Below are positions 44,391-53,429 of a DNA stretch of 64,000 bases, one piece after another. The notes under the pieces were generated by a model. That model searched no databases, was not told the DNA's origin, and saw only the letters and a program-made list of their open reading frames with translations. Within the stretch, counting starts at the first letter, position 1. Each line of letters begins with the position of its first letter. The stretch comes from Clostridia bacterium. GTDB lineage: Bacteria > Bacillota > Clostridia > Christensenellales > Aristaeellaceae. The position numbers and the translations under genes are program-made. The stretch spans positions 160,138 to 224,137 of the forward strand of contig JAFUDS010000026.1 of the NCBI GenBank assembly GCA_017464305.1, given 5' to 3'.

Positions 44391-46303
44391 CAGCCCTCGC
44401 CTCCTTCCGACGCATAGGGCACCAGGGAGGGAGAAGGCGCCTTGTTCCGCTTGGGATCCGCGTAGGCGCACAGGCCCTTGATCCGCTGAATGCCGCAGGC
44501 ATTGCAGCCCAGCCGACAATCCTTCGTCACCTCTGCCCGATCGCTCTTTTCCTTCTCCCGCCAGAGGAATTCCTTGGTAATGCCGCAGTCCAGAAAATCC
44601 CAGGGCAGTATCTCATCCTTGTCCCGGACGCGGTTGGCGTAGAAAGCCGGATCCAGCCCGCAATCCACAAAGGCGGCCATCCATTCCTCGAATTTGAACT
44701 GATCGTTCCATCCGTCCAGCATGCATCCCCGTTCATAGGCCCGCTTCAGCACCCGGCCGATCCGACGATCCCCCCGGGAGAAACAGGCCTCCAGGTAGCT
44801 CAGATGGGGCGCGTGCCAGTTGAAGGTAACGCCCTTGATCTTCAACACCTCCCGCAGGTGCTCCTGCTTGTCATTGATGACCGGGATGGTATCCTGGGCC
44901 GCCCATTGGAAGGGGGTATGGGGCTTGGGTACAAAGGTGCTGCAGCTGACCGTCACCCGCAGCCCCTTGGCCCGCTCTCCCTTGGGAACCTTGAAATATT
45001 CCGCCACCACCTTCTGGGCCAGGTCCGCGATGCCGTCCAGATCCTCATAGGTTTCGGTGGGCAATCCGTCCATGAAATACAGCTTAATGCTGCTCCAGCC
45101 CCCCTGGAATGCGTCTCGGGCCTTTTCGATCAGGTCTTCCTCCGTAACCCCTTTGTTGATCACGTCCCGCAGCCGCTGGGTGCCCGCCTCGGGCGCGAAG
45201 GTCAGGCTGCTCTTCTTTACCTGTTGGGTCTCCTCCAGGCTCTCCTTCAGCACGCTGTCAATCCGCAGGCTGGGCAAGCTGATGGAGACCCGCTTCTCCT
45301 TCATCCGGCGCATCAGTTCCCGAATCAGCTCCGGCAGGCAGGTGTAGTCGCCGCTGGAAAGGCTGCTCAGGGAAATTTCTTCGTATCCGGTGGCTTCCAC
45401 CAGGGTTTCCGCCTGCTTCACCAGGGTTTCCAGGCTGCGCTCCCGCACTGGACGATACAGCATGCCCGCCTGGCAGAAACGGCATCCCCGGGTGCAGCCC
45501 CGCATGATTTCCAGGGTAATCCGGTCGAAAACAACCTCGGTATAAGGCACTGCCAGCTTTGTAGGAAAATAGGCCTGGTCAAAATTGTCCACATACCGTT
45601 TGACGACCCGGGCCGGCGCTTCCGGACAATTGGGCGCGAAGCTCTTCAGCGTCCCGTCCTCGTGGTATTCCGCGTCGTACAGGGCGGGCACGTAGACCCC
45701 TTCCACCTGAGCCAGCCGCTTCAGGCATTCCTCCCGGGATAGGCCCTGCTGTTTGCGCTCCAGGATCACCTGGTTCACCTCCAGCATAACCTCCTCCCCC
45801 GCGCCGATCATGAAGGCGTCGATGAAGTCGGAGATCGGCTCCGGATTGGAGGCGCAGCCGCCCCCCGCTACCACGATGGGATCCGCCTCCTCCCGCTCTT
45901 TCCGCTCGATAGGAATTCCGCCCATCTCCAGCATAGCCAACACGTTGGTGTAGCTCATTTCGTACATCAGGGTAAAGCCCACCACGTCGAAGTCCTTCAA
46001 AGGGCGCCGGCTTTCCAGGCTGAAAAGGGGCACCTGCTCCTGCTTCATCAGGGCCATCATATCCACCCATGGCATGAAGCACCGCTCGCACAGGCTCCAG
46101 GGCTGATCGTTAATCAGCCCGGTCAGAATCTTAATGCCCAGATGGCTCATGCCGACTTCGTAGGTATCCGGAAAGCAGAACACAAAATGCAGCGGCGCTT
46201 CCTCCCATTTCTTGACCTGGGTGTTCATCTCGCCGCCGGTATATCTGGGGGCCTTCTGCACCTTTTCCAGCATGGCCTCAATCTTTTCGTTCATCGTGTT
46301 CAT
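44390..46303 (-). CDS. TIGR03960 family B12-binding radical SAM protein
   Basis: A 637-residue protein with an N-terminal cobalamin-binding-like Rossmann region (FVFCFPDTYEVGMSHLGIKIL, VVAGGGCASNPEPISDFIDAF) and a radical SAM core with the CxxxCxxC motif in MRGCTRGCRFCQAGMLYRP and an APEAGTQRLRDVINKG segment. The C-terminus carries further cysteines (CRLGCNACGIQRIKGLC), probably a second cluster. It lies 1 base after scpB. The substrate is unknown; the neighbourhood of RNase G and tRNA/ribosome genes suggests RNA modification. Confidence 0.9.
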   Translation of the reverse strand: MNTMNEKIEAMLEKVQKAPRYTGGEMNTQVKKWEEAPLHFVFCFPDTYEVGMSHLGIKILTGLINDQPWSLCERCFMPWVDMMALMKQEQVPLFSLESRRPLKDFDVVGFTLMYEMSYTNVLAMLEMGGIPIERKEREEADPIVVAGGGCASNPEPISDFIDAFMIGAGEEVMLEVNQVILERKQQGLSREECLKRLAQVEGVYVPALYDAEYHEDGTLKSFAPNCPEAPARVVKRYVDNFDQAYFPTKLAVPYTEVVFDRITLEIMRGCTRGCRFCQAGMLYRPVRERSLETLVKQAETLVEATGYEEISLSSLSSGDYTCLPELIRELMRRMKEKRVSISLPSLRIDSVLKESLEETQQVKKSSLTFAPEAGTQRLRDVINKGVTEEDLIEKARDAFQGGWSSIKLYFMDGLPTETYEDLDGIADLAQKVVAEYFKVPKGERAKGLRVTVSCSTFVPKPHTPFQWAAQDTIPVINDKQEHLREVLKIKGVTFNWHAPHLSYLEACFSRGDRRIGRVLKRAYERGCMLDGWNDQFKFEEWMAAFVDCGLDPAFYANRVRDKDEILPWDFLDCGITKEFLWREKEKSDRAEVTKDCRLGCNACGIQRIKGLCAYADPKRNKAPSPSLVPYASEGGEG

Positions 46304-46304
46304 G

Positions 46305-46904
46305 TCAGGGAATCAGCTCCTCATGGTCTTCTGCGGTCTCTCCGTCCTCCCCCTCCGGCTCCGGCAGGGGCGGCAGATTTTCCAGGCTTTCAATGCCAAA
46401 GCGGCTCAAAAATTCGTCCGTGGTCCCAAAGAGGATGGGCCGGCCAATGGTTTCCTTCCGTCCCACCTCCTGAATCAGCCCTTTGGTGGTCAGGCTCTGC
46501 AGGCTGTAATCACATTTCACTCCGCGAATCTGTTCCACCTCCGCCCGGGTGACGGGTTGCTTATATGCCACCACCGCCAGGGTTTCCATGGCCGCCTGGC
46601 TCAGGCTCTGGCGCTGTACCGGCTGCAGCAGGCGAACCACGTCCTCCGCGTACAGGGGCCGGGTAGCCAGCTGCACCTTGGTACCAAAGCGCTTCAGCAG
46701 AAAGCCCCGCTGGTTGAAGTCATATTCGCTCTCCAACTCGTTCAGCGTCTTTCGAACCTGTTTTTCCTCCTGCCCCAGGGCTCTGGCCAGCTCCCGAATT
46801 TCGACGGCCTCTCCCGCCACAAACAGGATGGCCTCAATTCGTCCCTTCTCGTTTCCCTCCAATGGTCCCCGTCCTTCCTTCTTACCCGTGATTGTATTTG
46901 CCAT
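46305..46904 (-). CDS. scpB: Segregation and condensation protein B
   Basis: Winged-helix kleisin-associated subunit of the SMC condensin. The protein has RIEAILFVAGEAVEIRELARALG, the linking LVRLLQPVQRQSLSQAAMETLAVVAYKQPVTRAEVEQIRGV (second winged helix, about 100-135) and TDEFLSRFGIESLENLPPLPE. The ATG at 46904 overlaps the end of scpA; upstream in-frame ATG at 46925 and a downstream TTG are alternatives, since the Shine-Dalgarno spacing (AGGAG about 14 bases off) is not ideal. Confidence 0.93.
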   Translation of the reverse strand: MANTITGKKEGRGPLEGNEKGRIEAILFVAGEAVEIRELARALGQEEKQVRKTLNELESEYDFNQRGFLLKRFGTKVQLATRPLYAEDVVRLLQPVQRQSLSQAAMETLAVVAYKQPVTRAEVEQIRGVKCDYSLQSLTTKGLIQEVGRKETIGRPILFGTTDEFLSRFGIESLENLPPLPEPEGEDGETAEDHEELIP

Positions 46905-47799
46905 ACATGGCATCCAACTCCTCATTGGTCATGCTGTCCGGCGAAGCCGTGACCGTTTCCAGTGCATCCAGCTCCGTCATGGCGATCTGTTCAGCCTCCG
47001 GCTCGTTTTCCGGCTTTTTCTTTCTCCGGCGCTTCCCCTGGGGCAGCTCCTCCGGCTCCTCCACAAAGGGGGCTTTCCCGGAAATCAACAGGATTTCCCC
47101 ATAGACCCCCTCCTGTCGGGTGTGCATCTGGCCCAGCTTCAGCAATTCCAGCACCGCCAGGAAATAAGTCACCACCTCTTCCCGGGTAGGCGCGTCAGAG
47201 AAAGCCTCCTCGAAGCGAAGCTGCTTTTGTTTGCGAATCCGGTGCATCAGGTGCAGCATGCATTCCTGCACCGTGTGCTGATCCCGGTGAATGTCCCGGG
47301 GAGCATAATGATTAACCGTCTCCTCCTCCGCCTCCGGCTTCCGGGCCCAGATGCGCAGGAAGGCCTCCGTCAGCCCTTCCAGGGTCAGCCCGGTCAGCTC
47401 CACCTCCTGGGGCGGCAGAGGATATTCCTCCGGCAGCTTGGTAAAGACGTTTCGGGCTGCTGCTTCAAAATCCCGCAGCTCCTCCGCGCTTTCCTTGTAT
47501 CGCTTGTATTCCTCCAGACGACGGATCAGCTCTGTCTCCGGATCCTCTTCCCCCTCCTCCGGAGCCGGGGGCCGGGGCAGCATGGCGCGGCTTTTAATTT
47601 CCACCAGCGTGGCCGCCATCACCAGGAAATCGCTGGCTTCGTCCATGTCCAGATCCTCGGCGCTGCGCACCAGGGAGAGGTACTGGTCCGTGATATCGCT
47701 GACAAAGATTTCCCGTATGTCGATTTGCGCCTTGCCAATCAGCGTCAGCAGCAAATCCAGCGGCCCATCGAAATCCTTCAGCCGAAAGTTCATCGTCAT
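46882..47799 (-). CDS. scpA: Segregation and condensation protein A
   Basis: Kleisin subunit bridging SMC heads. The 305-residue protein starts FRLKDFDGPLDLLLTLIGKAQIDIREI, followed by DMDEASDFLVMAATLVEIKSRAMLP, the classical N-terminal helices, and ends with the C-terminal winged helix (EEVVTYFLAVLELLKLGQM). After that it has a lysine/glutamate-rich extension of about 60 residues (RRRKKKPENEPEAEQ) longer than most ScpA. It overlaps the protease gene stop as ATGA. Confidence 0.95.
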   Translation of the reverse strand: MTMNFRLKDFDGPLDLLLTLIGKAQIDIREIFVSDITDQYLSLVRSAEDLDMDEASDFLVMAATLVEIKSRAMLPRPPAPEEGEEDPETELIRRLEEYKRYKESAEELRDFEAAARNVFTKLPEEYPLPPQEVELTGLTLEGLTEAFLRIWARKPEAEEETVNHYAPRDIHRDQHTVQECMLHLMHRIRKQKQLRFEEAFSDAPTREEVVTYFLAVLELLKLGQMHTRQEGVYGEILLISGKAPFVEEPEELPQGKRRRKKKPENEPEAEQIAMTELDALETVTASPDSMTNEELDAMYGKYNHG

Positions 47800-48491
47800 A
47801 CGAATTTAAACCCTAAATTCAGCATCCTGGCAAACAGGTTCGCCGCGTTGATCATAAAGAAATTGCATACCCGGCTGAAGGTGCTGCTCAGCACCCCGCT
47901 CAGGCAAAGGAACAGGAAGCCGTAGTGAATGATCTGCATGGTCTGAGCATTCATGGAATAGTCCAGCCGACCCTTGTAGAAAATCTGATTCACCAGCCGA
48001 TATCCGTCCAGCGGGGGAACCGGCACCAGATTGAAAACCGCCAGAGAGATATTGTAGCTCAGCAAGATCATCAGGAATTCCTGCACATAGCTGACCACCA
48101 GGCCGCCGCTGCGATACAGCAGCACATACAGGAAGGTGGAAACGAAAAACAGAATCAGATTGACAAAGATTCCCGCGAAGGACACCAGAATCATGTCCCT
48201 TTCCCGATGGCGAAAATTATAGGGGTTGATGGGCACGGGCTTGGCCCAGCCGATGCCCAGAAAAAACATGCTGATCATGCCGATGGGATCCAGATGCTTT
48301 CTGGGGTCCAGCGAAATGCGGCCCATCATCTTGGCCGTAGGATCGCCGCATTTCAGCGCGATGATGGCGTGGCCCATTTCATGCAGAATCAGGCTCAGCA
48401 GCAGCGCCACGATCATCATGATGATTTCGATCAGCGTCCCCAGCGGATTCCGCTGAAAGCTGCTGATCCAGGAAGAAATGTTCCGAAACAT
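47796..48491 (-). CDS. Site-2 protease family membrane protein (M50)
   Basis: Intramembrane zinc metalloprotease-like protein of 231 residues. The zinc motif HEMGH is at about 37-41 (LSLILHEMGHAII) and the second metal site is in NLVPVPPLDGYRL near 160. About five hydrophobic segments are seen. Such short M50 proteins usually precede scpAB in Firmicutes, as here. The substrate is unknown. Confidence 0.92.
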   Translation of the reverse strand: MFRNISSWISSFQRNPLGTLIEIIMMIVALLLSLILHEMGHAIIALKCGDPTAKMMGRISLDPRKHLDPIGMISMFFLGIGWAKPVPINPYNFRHRERDMILVSFAGIFVNLILFFVSTFLYVLLYRSGGLVVSYVQEFLMILLSYNISLAVFNLVPVPPLDGYRLVNQIFYKGRLDYSMNAQTMQIIHYGFLFLCLSGVLSSTFSRVCNFFMINAANLFARMLNLGFKFV

Positions 48492-48505
48492 ATTGACTCC
48501 TTTAT

Positions 48506-50470
48506 TTATCCATTGGTTCTCCGAAGAAACTCCGCCTCGTCCACCGTCTCAATACCCAGGGTTTGCGCCTTGGTCAGCTTGCTGCCGGCATCCTCCCCTA
48601 CAACAACGAAGGCAGTTTTCTTGCTGACGGAGCTGGCGGCCGTTCCTCCATACTGCCGGATCAGCTCCTCCGCCTGCTTCCGGCTCAGGTTCGGCAGCGT
48701 CCCCGTCACAACGATGCTCATTCCCTGGAAGGGGCCTTCCGCCGCGCCCTGGGCTTCCCGCGGGGACACGCCCGCTTCCAGCAGCTTCCGGATGAGAGCC
48801 CGGTTTTCCTCGAAGCTGAAGAATTCCACGACGCTCTGGGCCACAATTTCGCCTACGTCCGGAATGGTCATCAGCTCCTCCAGGGAAGCGGCCTGGACCT
48901 TCTCCAGGGTTTTGAAATAATTCGCCAGATCCCTTGCGGTTTTTCGCCCGATATTGGGAATCCCCAGGGCGAAAAGGAAAGCGTCCAGCTCGCAGTGCTT
49001 GCTCTTGTCCAAAGCCTGCAGAAGATTCATGGCTTTCTTTTCTTTAAAGCCCTCCAACCCCAGCAGATCCATAGGCAGTAACCCATACAGGTCGGAAGGA
49101 ACCCTTACATGGCAGGCGTCATACAGCTGTTCTGCCGTCTTTTCGCTGAACCCATCGATGTCCATGGCCTCCCGTCCTGCGAAATGAGCGAGGCGCGCCA
49201 CCGCCTGGGGCTTGCAGCTTTCCCGATTCATGCAGAAAAGATGAGCGCCCCGTTCCACCAATGGGGAACCACAGGCTGGACACCTCGTGGGTGGCTCTAT
49301 GGGTTCTTCGTTTTCACCGGGCTCTCCCGCCCGGCCCATAATCTCCGGGATCACATCATTGCTCCGCCGGATCCATACATCGCAGCCCACAGCCACATCC
49401 TTGCGGCGAATATCCCCCAGGTTATTCAGCGTCGCCTTCCGCACCGTCACCCCGTAAAAATCCACCGGCGCCACATGAGCCAGGGGGGTCAGCTTCCCGG
49501 TGCGCCCCAGCTCCCAGGTAACCTTTTCCAGTCGGGTGACGCATTCCTCCGCTTCGAACTTATAGGCCACGGCCCAACGGGGAAATTTCTCCGTAAAGCC
49601 CATTTGCTCCCGCAGACGGTGCTCCCCGACCTTAATCACCACGCCGTCGATCAGCCAATCCAGGCTGGACCGGGCCTCCCCGATTTCCCGGATGCGGGCT
49701 TCGAGTTCTTCCCGGCCTACGCCGCTGCCCAGATAGGGGCTGACCTGGAAACCATTCTGCCGAATGAATTCGATCATCTCCGGCTGGGTTTCATAGGGCG
49801 GGTTCTCGATGGTCCCGATTTGGTAGAAGAAGGCATCCAGATGCCGGGAGGCGGTCACCGCTGGGTCCAGATTCCGCAGGGCGCCGGCCGCTGCGTTTCT
49901 GGCGTTCTTGAGAGGGATTTTCGCGGTTTTGTTATATTTCTCCAGGGTGCTGAGCCGCATGATGCATTCCCCCTGGATCTCCATCAGCCCCTGATAGGGA
50001 ATCTCCCGGGGAATGGAATGAATGGTCAGCGCTTGGGGCAAAATCGCTTCCCCTGTAATCCCATTGCCCCGGGTGGCGGCCTGAATCAGCTTCCCACCCT
50101 GGTAGGTCAGGTTCAGGGTCAGCCCGTCAAACTTGTACTCCACATAGTATTGCAGGCCCGTCTTTCCTGCCAGCTTTTCCGTCCGGGCGATCCAGGCGTC
50201 CAAGGCCTCGAAGGTCTGCACCTTGTCCATGCTCCATAGCCGGGTCAGGTGAGTATGAGGCGTGAACCCCTGCAGAGGTTCTCCGCCCACCTGGCGCGTC
50301 GGCGAATCCGGCATCACAGTCCCTGTCTCCGCCTCCAAGGCCTTCAGCTCGTCATAAAGCTGATCCCACTGCATGTCGGAGATGATGGGATTATCCAGCA
50401 CGTAATAGGCATAGCTGGCTTTTTGAATCCGGTCGATCAGCTCCCGCATCCGGGACTGGACATCCTGCAT
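48506..50470 (-). CDS. ligA: NAD+-dependent DNA ligase
   Basis: Seals nicks using NAD+. The 654-residue protein has an N-terminal Ia region (RIQKASYAYYVLDNPIISDMQWDQLYDEL), the adenylation motif YVEYKFDGLTLNL with the active lysine near 112, GEAILPQALTI, a four-cysteine zinc finger (CPACGSPLVERGAHLFC and a further Cys), helix-hairpin-helix repeats (LFALGIPNIGRKTARDL, MTIPDVGEIVAQSV) and a C-terminal BRCT domain. GGAGG lies 7 bases before the ATG. It follows pcrA as in many Gram-positives. Confidence 0.97.
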   Translation of the reverse strand: MQDVQSRMRELIDRIQKASYAYYVLDNPIISDMQWDQLYDELKALEAETGTVMPDSPTRQVGGEPLQGFTPHTHLTRLWSMDKVQTFEALDAWIARTEKLAGKTGLQYYVEYKFDGLTLNLTYQGGKLIQAATRGNGITGEAILPQALTIHSIPREIPYQGLMEIQGECIMRLSTLEKYNKTAKIPLKNARNAAAGALRNLDPAVTASRHLDAFFYQIGTIENPPYETQPEMIEFIRQNGFQVSPYLGSGVGREELEARIREIGEARSSLDWLIDGVVIKVGEHRLREQMGFTEKFPRWAVAYKFEAEECVTRLEKVTWELGRTGKLTPLAHVAPVDFYGVTVRKATLNNLGDIRRKDVAVGCDVWIRRSNDVIPEIMGRAGEPGENEEPIEPPTRCPACGSPLVERGAHLFCMNRESCKPQAVARLAHFAGREAMDIDGFSEKTAEQLYDACHVRVPSDLYGLLPMDLLGLEGFKEKKAMNLLQALDKSKHCELDAFLFALGIPNIGRKTARDLANYFKTLEKVQAASLEELMTIPDVGEIVAQSVVEFFSFEENRALIRKLLEAGVSPREAQGAAEGPFQGMSIVVTGTLPNLSRKQAEELIRQYGGTAASSVSKKTAFVVVGEDAGSKLTKAQTLGIETVDEAEFLRRTNG

Positions 50471-50555
50471 GAAACAACCTCCAACTTCCGTAAATACCGA
50501 TTGCTTTAAACCTGAATGAAACCATCTTCACTACTGCGCATCGGGGCAAAATAAG

Positions 50556-52853
50556 TTAGTCATCCAGTTTCACGATAGGCGCGATGCTCAGAGAAAACTC
50601 CTTTTCCCCATAGGCTGTAAAGGCGATCACAATCCGCGCGTCTGCCCCCGTGCCATGAATCTCCCGCACCACGCCGGCGCCGAATTTTCGATGCAGCACC
50701 CGCTCTCCGGGTTGAAATAGACGGCTCATGGCGCTGTCCGCCCCCTCCCGGGCTTTGCTAGGCGCAAAGCCTTTGCTGACCCCGGGAATCTGATCCAGGT
50801 TCTTCCCCTGGAAGGTCAGCTTCGGTTTTCCGATCTGGCTGATAGGCATCTGGGGCCGGGGCGCGCTCATGGATCGACCGCTGTATCCCGACCGTGTCTG
50901 CGCCAGGGGCGTTTTCCCAAAGGCCGCTTCCCGCCGGCTGATCCCCGCATCCAGCAGCCGATCCGGGATCTCGCTCAAGAACCGGCTGGGGGGATTGAAG
51001 TTGACCTGATTATAGATGGTCCGGTTTCTGGCCCTGGACAGGAACAGCCGTTGCCTGGCCCGGGTAATGCCTACGTACATCAGCCGCCGCTCTTCCTCCA
51101 GCCTGGCTTCTTCATTCACGCTGCGGCTGCTGGGGAAGATATTTTCCTCCACCCCGGCGATAAACACGTTCCGGAATTCCAGCCCTTTGGCGGAATGGAG
51201 CGTCATCAGGGTCACATATCCCCGGTCGTCCTCCGCCCGGTCCAGATCCGTCACCAGCGCCACGTTTTCCAGATAGCTTTCCAGCGTCGGGTTGTCCGTC
51301 ATCTGAGCAAACTCATGAATGGCGCCCATGAATTCGTCCATGTTCTCGATACGGGTCTGGGCTTCATCGCTGTTTTCCCGGACATACTGCTCCCGCAGGC
51401 CTGTTTGCTGAATCAAAGCCTGCACAAATTCCTCCAGGGGCAGGCTGTCCTTCAAGGCGCTCAGCAGGGTCATGGTGGTGAAGAAATCCGTCACGCACTT
51501 GCGGGGGCGGCTGCCCAGCCCCGCGGGCAAATCGCTGAGGGCGCTGTAGAGCGGCATGTCGTTTTTCTCCGCGTGGCTCGCCAGCTCCTGCACCGTGCTG
51601 TCCCCGATGGAGCGCCGGGGCACATTGATGATTCGCCGCAGGCTGATGTCATCCGAGGGGTTCACGATGACCCGCAGATAGGCGATGATGTCCTTGATTT
51701 CCTTCCGGTCGTAGAACTTCTGTCCGCCGAAGACCTTATAGGGGATGCTGGCCCGCATCAGCATTTCTTCCAGCACACGGCTTTGAGCGTTGGTCCGATA
51801 CAGGATGGCCACATCGCCCATTTTCTCGCCGCCCCGGGTCAGGCTCCGAATGCTGTCCGCGATCCAGGCCGCCTCGTCCCGTTCATCGTCCGCCGCAAAA
51901 ACCTTGATCTTTTCGCCCTCGCCGATCTGGGTCCACAGCTGCTTGTCCTTCCGGTCAGTGTTATGGGCGATGACCTGGTTCGCCGCGTCCAGGATGGTGG
52001 CGGTGCTGCGATAATTCTGTTCCAGCTTGATGACCTGGGCGTCAGGGTAATCCTTCTCAAAATCAAGAATGTTCCGGATATCCGCCCCGCGCCAGCCGTA
52101 GATGCTCTGATCATCGTCGCCAACGACGCACAGATTCCGGCTTTTCTCCGTCAGCAGGCGCACCAGCTCGTACTGGGCCTTGTTGGTATCCTGATACTCG
52201 TCCACCAGGACATATTGGAATCTTTGCCGATAGCTTTCCAGTACCGGGGGATGATCCGCCAGCAGCTCCAGGGTTTTGATCAGCAAATCGTCAAAATCCA
52301 GCGCGTTCAGGCTCTTGAGGCGCTTTTCATATTCCACCATGATATCGTGGATCTGGGAGGAGCGATGATCCCGGGGGGATTGCATGAACCATTCGTCCGG
52401 GGAAAACAGCTTGTTCTTCGCGTCGCTGATCTTCCCCTTCACTTCCCGAATCGGGATATACTTATCGTCAATGTTCAGCCGCTTCAAGATTTCCTTCAGC
52501 ACCGTGGTCTGATCATCATCATCGTAGATGCCGAAGGATCGGGCGTAGCCCAGCTTCTCGATATCCCTGCGCAGAATTCGGGCGCAGGTGGAGTGAAAAG
52601 TGCTGATCCAGGCATCATCCGCCGCCTCGTTGCCCACCAATTGGGCAATCCTGGTCTTCATTTCCTTGGCTGCTTTATTCGTAAAGGTCAAGGCCAGGAT
52701 ATTCCAGGCCCGCACCCCGTGATCAATCAAATTCGCCACCCGGGCGGTTAGGGCTCTGGTTTTCCCGCTGCCCGCGCCCGCCAGAATCAATACCGGGCCT
52801 TCCAGTGTCTCTACCGCTAACCGTTGTTCTCTGTTCAGTCCGCTTAAATCCAT
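50556..52853 (-). CDS. pcrA: ATP-dependent DNA helicase PcrA/UvrD
   Basis: Superfamily 1A 3'-5' helicase for repair and replication restart. The 765-residue protein has LNREQRLAVETLEGPVLILAGAGSGKTRALTARV, motif II VLVDEYQDTNKAQYELV, GDDDQSIYGWRGADIRNI, LEQNYRSTATIL and VTLMTLHSAKGLEFRNVFI. The C-terminal 100 residues are a linker plus a Tudor-like end (FQPGERVLHRKFGAGVV). It lies between yerC and ligA. Confidence 0.97.
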   Translation of the reverse strand: MDLSGLNREQRLAVETLEGPVLILAGAGSGKTRALTARVANLIDHGVRAWNILALTFTNKAAKEMKTRIAQLVGNEAADDAWISTFHSTCARILRRDIEKLGYARSFGIYDDDDQTTVLKEILKRLNIDDKYIPIREVKGKISDAKNKLFSPDEWFMQSPRDHRSSQIHDIMVEYEKRLKSLNALDFDDLLIKTLELLADHPPVLESYRQRFQYVLVDEYQDTNKAQYELVRLLTEKSRNLCVVGDDDQSIYGWRGADIRNILDFEKDYPDAQVIKLEQNYRSTATILDAANQVIAHNTDRKDKQLWTQIGEGEKIKVFAADDERDEAAWIADSIRSLTRGGEKMGDVAILYRTNAQSRVLEEMLMRASIPYKVFGGQKFYDRKEIKDIIAYLRVIVNPSDDISLRRIINVPRRSIGDSTVQELASHAEKNDMPLYSALSDLPAGLGSRPRKCVTDFFTTMTLLSALKDSLPLEEFVQALIQQTGLREQYVRENSDEAQTRIENMDEFMGAIHEFAQMTDNPTLESYLENVALVTDLDRAEDDRGYVTLMTLHSAKGLEFRNVFIAGVEENIFPSSRSVNEEARLEEERRLMYVGITRARQRLFLSRARNRTIYNQVNFNPPSRFLSEIPDRLLDAGISRREAAFGKTPLAQTRSGYSGRSMSAPRPQMPISQIGKPKLTFQGKNLDQIPGVSKGFAPSKAREGADSAMSRLFQPGERVLHRKFGAGVVREIHGTGADARIVIAFTAYGEKEFSLSIAPIVKLDD

Positions 52854-52944
52854 GTTCGTTCCATTTCCTCTTCTGTTCTGCTCTGGTTCATCCTGCGTGA
52901 TCGATTGCTATGACCTGAATGTCGGTACATGGGGGTAGAAAATA

Positions 52945-53247
52945 TTATTTTTCCGTATCCCCCTTGATTTTCCCCAACACCCGGTCATACCCGTCAGCGC
53001 CGTAGCTGAGGGAGCGCTTCACCCGGGAAATCGTAGCGCTGGAAGCCCCTGTCTCGTCCGCGATTTTCTGATAGGTTTCCTTCTGGCGCAAAAGGTACGC
53101 CACCTCCAGCCGCTGGGCGATGCTTCGAATTTCAGGGATTGTGCACAGGTCCTCAAAAAAGCGGTAGGCGTCCTCCTCCGTCTCCAACGCCAACACCGCC
53201 TGCATCAGCATATCCGTCTGCCTGTTGCGAATCTTCGGCTCAAACAT
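52945..53247 (-). CDS. YerC/YecD family TrpR-related protein
   Basis: A 100-residue DNA-binding protein of the TrpR superfamily. The helix-turn-helix is clear: IRSIAQRLEVAYLLRQKETYQKIADETGASSATISRVKRSL. The effector is unknown. It is the first gene of the operon, just upstream of pcrA, and might regulate it. GGGGAG precedes the ATG by about 12 bases. Confidence 0.93.
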   Translation of the reverse strand: MFEPKIRNRQTDMLMQAVLALETEEDAYRFFEDLCTIPEIRSIAQRLEVAYLLRQKETYQKIADETGASSATISRVKRSLSYGADGYDRVLGKIKGDTEK

Positions 53248-53301
53248 CTTCGTTCCACTCCCCTTTTATCAAGGCAATTTCACGCTTTACCTTGCGACAA
53301 T

Positions 53302-53330
53302 ATGATACACCAAAACCCCGGAAAAGACAA
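53302..53330 (-). promoter_or_regulatory. Probable promoter of the yerC-pcrA-ligA operon
   Basis: Minus-strand TTGTCT (53325-53330) and TATCAT (53302-53307) are 17 bases apart. Given gaps of at most about 90 bases, it could drive up to fifteen genes ending at 33982. Confidence 0.62.
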
Positions 53331-53340
53331 ATGAAAAAAG

Positions 53341-53372
53341 TGTTTCAAAAAAGCTTCCCCGGAGGGAAGCTT
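53341..53372 (-). terminator. Terminator of glnN
   Basis: A 9 bp perfect stem (AAGCTTCCC at 53351-53359, GGGAAGCTT at 53364-53372) with a 4-base loop is followed on the minus strand by TTTTTTG. It lies 57 bases beyond the glnN stop. Confidence 0.92.
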
Positions 53373-53429
53373 GCGGATCGAGAGCGACGCGGAATGGGCT
53401 CCAGAGGGGAACCCGCCGCATCTTCTCCA

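Noticed and set aside
51051-52751. A 566-codon open frame on the plus strand
   Set aside because: It is antisense to pcrA and has no ribosome site or family motifs.
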